This document shows, one piece after another, positions 6,591 to 10,108 of a stretch of 10,108 nucleotides of DNA. Source of the stretch: Bacteroidota bacterium (GTDB lineage: Bacteria; Bacteroidota; Bacteroidia; Flavobacteriales; Flavobacteriaceae); assembly GCA_023393485.1 (NCBI GenBank), contig JAEWLD010000320.1, forward strand, positions 1 to 10,108, read 5' to 3'. Within the stretch, counting starts at the first letter, position 1, and the number at the start of each line of letters is the position of its first letter. Under the pieces are notes generated by a model. The model was not told the DNA's origin. It was given only the letters and a program-made list of their open reading frames with translations, and searched no databases. The position numbers and the translations under genes were made by a program.

Positions 6591-7157
6591 TTACCAGACG
6601 ATTGTGGCGCTGATGTCAAAATTGTCATCGATGGTCTTGTCGCCAAGGCCGGAGAAGAAACTGCCTGAACCGTATTTGACGTCGTATTTTGTCCTGTCGA
6701 TCTTGAAATTGGTCGTCGCAGTGTTACCTGAAACCACAAGATCGAAAGTCACCGGAGCTGTTTTGCCCTTGACCGTAAGATCGGCAGTAACAGTATAGGT
6801 ATTGTTCTTTTTGGCAGCGATTTTTTTGAAGTCCAATGTGGCAGTCGGATATTTTTCAGTGCCGAAGAAGTCGTCGTTCTTCAAATGGCCTTCGAGTTTC
6901 TCCTTGCCTTGGCCGGCCTTGAGATCGGTAACCTCAATTGAGTTCATATCCACGTTGAAGCTGCCTCCGGCCAATTTGTTTGATTTGAAAACCAACGCGC
7001 CGTCCTGAAGCTTGACCGTTCCAGTATGCTGGCCCGTGACTTTTTTACCGACCCAGTTGATCGTACTTTTTTCGACGTTGACTTTTTTGGTTTGTGCGCT
7101 GACCGCCAATGTGCTGATTGTGAATAATGCGATTGCGAATGTCTTAAGATTTCTCAT
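6591..7157 (-). CDS. Exported YceI-family protein
   Basis: YceI proteins are periplasmic or secreted beta-barrel lipocalin-like proteins that bind isoprenoid or other lipid-like molecules and often respond to stress. An N-terminal signal peptide (about residues 1-21, ending LAVSA) is followed by Gln22. The mature part carries family features: STINWVGKKVTGQHTGTVK (31-49), FNVDMNSIEVTDL (67-79), the LEGHLKNDDFFGTEKYPTA stretch (88-106) and VKGKTAPVTFDL (128-139). It ends ISATIVW. At 188 residues it has the usual length. It lies 60 bases downstream of a MarR gene on the same strand, and MarR-YceI pairs are familiar to me in Bacteroidota. It is therefore probably under MarR control and shares its promoter. 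A terminator follows. The ligand is unknown. Confidence 0.93.
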   Translation of the reverse strand: MRNLKTFAIALFTISTLAVSAQTKKVNVEKSTINWVGKKVTGQHTGTVKLQDGALVFKSNKLAGGSFNVDMNSIEVTDLKAGQGKEKLEGHLKNDDFFGTEKYPTATLDFKKIAAKKNNTYTVTADLTVKGKTAPVTFDLVVSGNTATTNFKIDRTKYDVKYGSGSFFSGLGDKTIDDNFDISATIVW

Positions 7158-7217
7158 TACTTAAAAAATAGTTTTAAAAAGGGTTAAATTAATTATTTGT
7201 TGAATTGATTATTAATC

Positions 7218-7679
7218 TCAGTGAATGTGGCTGCGAAATTTTTCAAGCAAAGTGTTCAGCTGTTCCATTTCACCGGTTGAAAGATTTTCTGCGAACCGAT
7301 TTTCATGCGCGTCGACTTTTGGGTCGAGCTCAGCCAGCAAGGCCAGGCCTTTTGCCGTAATCAGGATTTCCATTTTGCGGCGGTTGTCAGGGCAGACTTC
7401 GCGCGTGACAAGCTGTTTGAGCAATAGTTTGTCTATCAATCGCGTCGTGTTGCTGCTTTTTGCGATCATGCGTTCCTGGATGGTTGACATATTGGCCGGC
7501 GTGCCCTTTTGCCCGCGAAGGATTCGCAGCACGTTATATTGTTCGCCCGACAGGTCGTAGGGCTTCATCAGTTCAAGAAATTGTTCAGCCATTACAGTTT
7601 GCGTATACATGATATTGAGCACGGTGCGGCGCGCCTGCGGCATTTGGGATGTCGATTTGATCACTTCTTCGATTGTCAT
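7218..7679 (-). CDS. MarR-family winged-helix regulator
   Basis: This dimeric DNA-binding regulator probably controls itself and the YceI gene downstream, and perhaps the divergent redox operon. The protein has 153 residues. A helical N-terminal dimerisation region contains YDLSGEQYNVLRILRG (41-56). The recognition helix lies around MIAKSSNTTRLIDKLL (71-86). The wing is CPDNRRKMEILIT (96-108), with the Asp-x-Arg-Arg pattern of the family. A C-terminal helix (about 125-150) completes the dimer interface. Cys96 at the wing is the only Cys and could be redox-sensitive, but nothing here proves it. Its promoter carries two dyads overlapping the -7 and -33 elements, a typical autorepression layout. 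The inducer is unknown. Confidence 0.92.
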   Translation of the reverse strand: MTIEEVIKSTSQMPQARRTVLNIMYTQTVMAEQFLELMKPYDLSGEQYNVLRILRGQKGTPANMSTIQERMIAKSSNTTRLIDKLLLKQLVTREVCPDNRRKMEILITAKGLALLAELDPKVDAHENRFAENLSTGEMEQLNTLLEKFRSHIH

Positions 7680-7700
7680 CTGTAATTACAAAATTTGTGG

Positions 7701-7712
7701 GTACAAATGTAC
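7701..7712. promoter_or_regulatory. Dyad GTACA-AA-TGTAC over the marR -7 box
   Basis: Five-base arms flank AA. The dyad overlaps the minus-strand -7 box TACATTTG (7704-7711), so a protein bound here would block marR transcription. It shares the 9-base direct repeat TACAAATGT (7702-7710 and 7730-7738) with the upstream site. Confidence 0.5.
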
Positions 7713-7735
7713 AAGATATTGTTTGTATATACAAA
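7704..7735 (-). promoter_or_regulatory. Promoter of marR (TTTG-N20-TACATTTG)
   Basis: On the minus strand a TTTG -33 element (7732-7735) is followed after 20 bases by TACATTTG (7704-7711). Sequence and spacing fit the Bacteroidota consensus TTTG-N(about 19)-TAnnTTTG. The -7 box lies 24 bases before the marR ATG. This is the best promoter match in the window. Confidence 0.75.
7722..7735. promoter_or_regulatory. Perfect palindrome TTTGTATATACAAA, probable MarR operator
   Basis: A 14-bp perfect palindrome lies over the marR -33 element and 71 bases before the divergent tlpA-like start. TTGTATATACAA-type cores are typical of MarR/OhrR-class operators. That the adjacent MarR binds it is inferred from position. 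Confidence 0.6.
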
Positions 7736-7784
7736 TGTGATTGTTATTTTTTTGTTAAAAGAAAAATCGGCTGTTACGAATGGC

Positions 7785-7792
7785 TACCTTTA
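7785..7792 (+). promoter_or_regulatory. Possible -7 box of the redox operon
   Basis: TACCTTTA matches TAnnTTTG except for the last base and lies 14 bases before the ATG at 7807. That leaves a short leader. No TTTG -33 element is found at the normal distance. It overlaps the coding extension that an ATG at 7780 would imply, which supports the 7807 start. Confidence 0.35.
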
Positions 7793-7806
7793 GCTTCCAA
7801 CTGACG

Positions 7807-8316
7807 ATGAAAAAGGTATTGATTTTATTGGTGTTTTTCGGTCTTTCGGCATTTGCGCAATCCGGAAAGCCCTATGCGCGGTCAAAAGACGGCGTTACTG
7901 TCTACACATACAACTTCAAGCAATTCGAAGAAAAGCTCACTACAAAAAGCGACTCGGTTTATGTAATCAATTTTTGGGCGACCTGGTGCGCACCATGCGT
8001 AAAAGAATTGCCGTATTTTGAATCGGTTGGAACAAAATTCAAAAATCAAAAGGTAAAAGTTTTGCTTGTCAGCCTTGACATGAACAAACAGGTCGAAAGC
8101 AATCTGTTACCGTTTATCAAACGAAAGAAACTGCAATCCGAAGTGATTCATTTGCATGAGCCCGATGCCAATGCCTGGATTTCGAAAGTCGATCCCGAAT
8201 GGTCGGGCGCGCTGCCGGCGACTGTCATCTATTCGACGAGCGGACGCAATTTTTACGAACGCAGTTTTACTGAAGCCGAACTCGAAAACGAAGTCAAACA
8301 ATTTTTAATACACTGA
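7807..8316 (+). CDS. Exported TlpA-like thioredoxin-fold protein
   Basis: This is a periplasmic thiol:disulfide oxidoreductase of the TlpA/ResA type, 169 residues. I chose the ATG at 7807 over the in-frame ATG at 7780. A clean signal peptide begins there (MKKVLILLVFFGLSAFA, then Gln18), and the upstream codons would cover a promoter-like box. The thioredoxin fold follows: VYVINFWATWCAPCVKELPY (51-70) with active-site Cys61 and Cys64, then VLLVSLDM. The cis-proline lies in LPATV (Pro137). There is no lipobox or membrane anchor after cleavage. It is first in a three-gene operon, ending 2 bases before the next ATG. It probably reduces or shuffles disulfides in the envelope, and its partner may be one of the next two gene products. 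The exact substrate is not readable. Confidence 0.9.
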   Translation: MKKVLILLVFFGLSAFAQSGKPYARSKDGVTVYTYNFKQFEEKLTTKSDSVYVINFWATWCAPCVKELPYFESVGTKFKNQKVKVLLVSLDMNKQVESNLLPFIKRKKLQSEVIHLHEPDANAWISKVDPEWSGALPATVIYSTSGRNFYERSFTEAELENEVKQFLIH

Positions 8317-8318
8317 TT

Positions 8319-8927
8319 ATGGAAAAGCTAAAGTATGCAGCCGCGCTGTTGGTATTGGCCGCCCTTTGCGCGTTTACGGTTCCGGCCGGGAACGGTTATA
8401 AGATCGGCGATGTCGCGACTGATTTCAGCCTGAAAAATGTGGATGGCCGAATGGTATCGCTCAAGGATTACGGTAAAGCCAAAGGTTTCATCGTGATATT
8501 TACATGCAATCATTGTCCGTTTGCGAAGGCTTACGAAGACCGGATCATCGCGCTCGACAAAAAATACAGTAACAAAGGCTATCCGGTTATTGCGATCAAC
8601 CCAAACAATCCGGCCGCCGCGAAAGAAGACAGTTTTGAGCTGATGAAAGTCCGGGCGAAGGAAAAGGGATTCACATTTCCGTACCTTTTTGATGACGGCC
8701 AGAAAATCTACCCAAAGTACGGCGCGACCAAAACACCGCACGTTTATCTGCTGGAGAAAACCGATAAGGGCAACGTCGTTAGATACATCGGCGCAATTGA
8801 CGACAATTATGAGGACGAATCGGCAGTCACCCAAAAATATGTTGAAAATGCGGTTGACGCTTTACTCAACGGAAAAGAAATTTACGTTAAAGAAACAAAG
8901 GCCATCGGCTGTTCGATTAAAAGTTAA
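8319..8927 (+). CDS. Exported peroxiredoxin/thioredoxin-like protein with CNHC motif
   Basis: This is an AhpC/TSA-thioredoxin superfamily protein of the group often called PRX-like 1. A hydrophobic N-terminus (about residues 6-22) looks like a signal peptide with the mature part starting near GNGYKIGD. The Cys in it lacks a lipobox, so a lipoprotein is unlikely. The domain runs from about residue 28 (GDVATDFSLKNVDGRMVSL). The strand IVIFTCNHCPFAKAYEDR (58-75) carries Cys63 and Cys66, where a classical peroxiredoxin has a TxxC site. The cis-proline is Pro140 (TKTPH). A third Cys, Cys198 in the C-terminal GCSIK, could act as a resolving Cys or metal ligand. At 202 residues it is full length for the group. 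It lies 2 bases after the TlpA-like gene and 2 before the rhodanese gene. Whether it reduces peroxides or transfers disulfides is not known from sequence. Confidence 0.9.
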   Translation: MEKLKYAAALLVLAALCAFTVPAGNGYKIGDVATDFSLKNVDGRMVSLKDYGKAKGFIVIFTCNHCPFAKAYEDRIIALDKKYSNKGYPVIAINPNNPAAAKEDSFELMKVRAKEKGFTFPYLFDDGQKIYPKYGATKTPHVYLLEKTDKGNVVRYIGAIDDNYEDESAVTQKYVENAVDALLNGKEIYVKETKAIGCSIKS

Positions 8928-8929
8928 TT

Positions 8930-9244
8930 ATGGATTTGACACAACAACAGTGGGCAGAACAACTGGCCCACGATGACAATGCGGTGATACTCGATGTAAG
9001 GACACCCGAAGAATGGGACCAAGGCATTATCCCGAACGCGATTCTCGCTGATTTTTACACCGGCCCGCAATTTCTTGACAAACTGAAATCCCTTGACAAG
9101 GACAAAAATTATTATGTGTATTGTAAAGCTGGCGGCCGTAGTGCCCAAACCTGTTCAATTATGAACCAGCTTGGAATATTGCACACTTTTAACCTGGCCG
9201 GCGGTATGATGCAATGGCGCGGCGAAAAGGTGCAACCCGAATAG
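8930..9244 (+). CDS. Single-domain rhodanese (sulfurtransferase-like)
   Basis: This is a small cytoplasmic rhodanese, 104 residues, without a signal peptide. Rhodanese signatures are in order: VILDVRTPEEWDQGIIPNAI (19-38), the active-site loop YVYCKAGGRSAQ (62-73) with catalytic Cys65 that would carry the persulfide, and the terminal FNLAGGMMQWRGE stretch. The six-residue loop after Cys (KAGGRS) is the type found in sulfurtransferases that act on thiosulfate, polysulfide or sulfur-carrier proteins, not phosphatases. It is third in a tight operon with two exported thioredoxin-fold proteins. A joint role in sulfur or redox handling is plausible, although the rhodanese would be on the other side of the membrane. 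An intrinsic terminator follows. Confidence 0.92.
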   Translation: MDLTQQQWAEQLAHDDNAVILDVRTPEEWDQGIIPNAILADFYTGPQFLDKLKSLDKDKNYYVYCKAGGRSAQTCSIMNQLGILHTFNLAGGMMQWRGEKVQPE

Positions 9245-9264
9245 GCATCGGAAAACTAAAGACT

Positions 9265-9289
9265 AAAACCGCCATCTGGCGGTTTTTTT
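9265..9289 (+). terminator. Intrinsic terminator of the redox operon
   Basis: AAAACCGCC pairs with GGCGGTTTT across a tiny ATCT loop, followed by a T-run to 9289. It begins 20 bases after the rhodanese stop, so it closes the three-gene operon. Confidence 0.88.
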
Positions 9290-9353
9290 ATGGAAATAAT
9301 ATAAAGCAAACTTAAAATCTTGTAAAAAGCCGCTGGTTTTATTTCTGAAATTT

Positions 9354-9383
9354 GGTAAACATTTCATCCCTAAATGTTTGACC
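9354..9383. promoter_or_regulatory. Dyad/hairpin ending 1 base before a small-gene start codon
   Basis: AAACATTT (9357-9364) and AAATGTTT (9372-9379) form a perfect 8-bp dyad around CATCCCT. Flanking GGT (9354-9356) can also pair with ACC (9381-9383) if G9380 bulges. The structure ends 1 base before the ATG at 9385. As DNA it could be an operator, and as RNA it could hide the translation start. A clear -7 box is not evident in this region. Confidence 0.45.
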
Positions 9384-9384
9384 T

Positions 9385-9576
9385 ATGAACGAGATTTTAA
9401 GCCATCAGAACCCGTCGCGCTATTTTGTGGGAAATGCATCCGTTGATGATTTCGTGGATGCCTTTGAATCTATCCAGGCTATCGATGAAAATGACGAGGA
9501 TTCATACGAAGCATTCTATAAAGCGACCGGTAAATCATTCCACGAATACCTGCGCCAATTTGACGATATGGTCTAA
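9385..9576 (+). CDS. Small acidic hypothetical protein, 63 residues
   Basis: I do not recognise this family. The protein begins MNEILSHQNPSRYFVGNASV and is strongly acidic in the middle (DDFVDAFESI, then IDENDEDSYE). It has no signal peptide, membrane segment or Cys. The aromatic-rich second half (AFYKATGKSFHEYLRQFDDM) suggests a compact helical fold. It is probably real. It is preceded by a 140-base gap with a terminator and a dyad, and it is followed after 3 bases by a second small gene with a clear signal peptide, which implies an operon. No Shine-Dalgarno sequence is visible. No function is proposed. Confidence 0.65.
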   Translation: MNEILSHQNPSRYFVGNASVDDFVDAFESIQAIDENDEDSYEAFYKATGKSFHEYLRQFDDMV

Positions 9577-9579
9577 GCC

Positions 9580-9825
9580 ATGAAAATGCTGCTCTACACA
9601 TTACCGATGCTGGCTGCAGGCGTAGTTTCTGCACAGAACGACAAGACACCGGTAATGTCTGCAGATAAAGATACGACGTCGGTCAACCGGCAGATACAAA
9701 AGGAATCCGATTTAAAAACGATGGATGCCGTAAAAACACAGGATCACGAAAAGCCTGTGCCGAAGCCAAAAAACGTGTTAAAAGCTAAAGATACCACCAA
9801 GGTGAAAAAACGCGCGCAGGGATAG
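9580..9825 (+). CDS. Small secreted Lys-rich hypothetical protein, 81 residues
   Basis: This is an unrecognised small exported protein. A short signal peptide (MKMLLYTLPMLAAGVVSA) is followed by Gln19 and a mature part of about 63 residues. The mature part is hydrophilic and low in complexity, rich in Lys, Asp, Thr and Pro (for example DHEKPVPKPKNVLKAKD), with a basic tail KVKKRAQG. It contains no Cys and no aromatic residue after the signal, so it is probably disordered in the periplasm or outside the cell. Only 3 bases separate it from the acidic small gene upstream, so the two are probably expressed together. The opposite charge of the two proteins is notable, but they would be in different compartments. 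A terminator follows. Confidence 0.65.
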   Translation: MKMLLYTLPMLAAGVVSAQNDKTPVMSADKDTTSVNRQIQKESDLKTMDAVKTQDHEKPVPKPKNVLKAKDTTKVKKRAQG

Positions 9826-9849
9826 CTGCCGTAATTTGAATTTTTGTTC

Positions 9850-9866
9850 TCACTTCGTGATTTTTT
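9850..9866 (+). terminator. Weak short hairpin with T-run
   Basis: TCAC (9850-9853) pairs with GTGA (9857-9860) around TTC, followed by TTTTTT. The stem is only 4 bp, so on its own it is a poor terminator. It lies just before a strong one and may only assist it. Confidence 0.25.
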
Positions 9867-9870
9867 GAGT

Positions 9871-9901
9871 AAGAGGCTTTTAGGGATAAAAGCCTCTTTT
9901 T
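9871..9901 (+). terminator. Strong intrinsic terminator after the small-protein genes
   Basis: AAGAGGCTTTTA (9871-9882) pairs perfectly over 12 bp with TAAAAGCCTCTT (9887-9898) around GGGA, and is followed by more T. It ends the two-gene small-protein unit 45 bases after the last stop, and lies 25 bases before the next start codon. Confidence 0.88.
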
Positions 9902-9925
9902 ATTCTAACCCAAACCAGTGGATTT

Positions 9926-10108
9926 ATGGAAAATAATCAAAAGCCCAATGCATTCCCGAAGCACGACGGAAGCAAAGAATTAATAGAAAGATACAACATC
10001 AATGACCAGGCGTATTCAGACAGCAGCGCCAAGGATTTCGTAAAAACCGTTTCCGGATTCCACCACGCCGATGAACGCCCAACTGAATCAACCGAAAAGG
10101 ATAACGAA
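9926..10108 (+). CDS. Start of a hydrophilic hypothetical protein, cut by the window end
   Basis: An ATG at 9926 opens a frame of 61 codons with no stop before the end of the window. The protein begins MENNQKPNAFPKHDGSKELI and continues through RYNINDQAYSDSSAKDFVKT to a charged, probably disordered stretch (HHADERPTESTEKDNE). It has no signal peptide, membrane segment or Cys. Codon use resembles that of the neighbours, and a strong terminator lies just upstream, so it would need its own promoter in the 25-base gap or within the terminator region. None is clear. I do not recognise the family. A real gene is likely but unproven from this fragment. Confidence 0.5.
   Translation, partial: MENNQKPNAFPKHDGSKELIERYNINDQAYSDSSAKDFVKTVSGFHHADERPTESTEKDNE

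Noticed and set aside
7780..7806. In-frame ATG 27 bases upstream of the TlpA-like start
   Set aside because: It would add MATFSFQLT before a complete signal peptide and would cover the likely -7 box.
8328..8834. 168-residue minus-strand frame opposite the peroxiredoxin-like gene
   Set aside because: Antisense shadow. The opposite strand carries a clear family protein with active-site motifs.
9415..10055. Homology between the 63-residue protein and the partial protein at 9926 (both have RY and a DFV segment)
   Set aside because: Only a few residues match and their spacing differs (8 against 13 residues), so chance is likely.
1..10108. Mobile elements, CRISPR arrays, tRNA or rRNA genes, defence systems
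   Set aside because: No transposase or integrase motifs, no regularly spaced repeats, no cloverleaf or rRNA-like sequence, and no defence-type domains were seen on either strand.

Overview
The window looks like ordinary chromosome from a member of the Bacteroidota, most likely a Flavobacteriaceae relative. Three things point there. The promoter-like sequences match the TAnnTTTG -7 box of this phylum. Shine-Dalgarno sequences are mostly absent. Four predicted secreted proteins have Gln directly after the signal-peptidase site. The nearest relatives I recognise for the MarR, YceI and glutamine amidotransferase proteins are also flavobacterial. GC content is moderate by eye and even across the window. 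I see no tRNA, rRNA, CRISPR array, transposase, integrase or phage gene.

Layout. Bases 2-595 (+) hold the 3' end of a C1B papain-like peptidase (bleomycin hydrolase/aminopeptidase C type). It faces a 117-residue orphan gene (632-985, -) across a shared bidirectional terminator. Bases 1107-5879 (-) form a four-gene tripartite drug-efflux operon, transcribed as TetR repressor, TolC-like outer-membrane channel, HlyD/EmrA-like adaptor and DHA2/EmrB-like 14-helix antiporter. A pair of tandem TTAAAC-N4-GTTTAA dyads sits on its promoter, and a large perfect palindrome lies between the adaptor and transporter genes. Upstream is a lone glutamine amidotransferase of the TrpG/PabA type (5969-6529, -). 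Next come a MarR regulator and a secreted YceI-family protein (7679 to 6591, -), probably one unit ending in a clear terminator.

Divergent from marR is a tight + strand operon (7807-9244) of an exported TlpA-like thioredoxin, an exported peroxiredoxin/thioredoxin-like protein and a cytoplasmic single-domain rhodanese, closed by a terminator. The last kilobase holds three small genes I cannot name: a 63-residue acidic protein, an 81-residue secreted Lys-rich protein, and the start of a hydrophilic protein running off the end. Hairpins and terminators separate them.

The genes fall into three themes: regulated xenobiotic export, envelope stress and redox/sulfur chemistry, and poorly characterised small proteins. 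I found no convincing new defence or mobile system. The best leads are the two regulator-operator architectures, the intercistronic palindrome, the three-gene redox operon and the small-protein cluster with a hairpin just before its first start codon.
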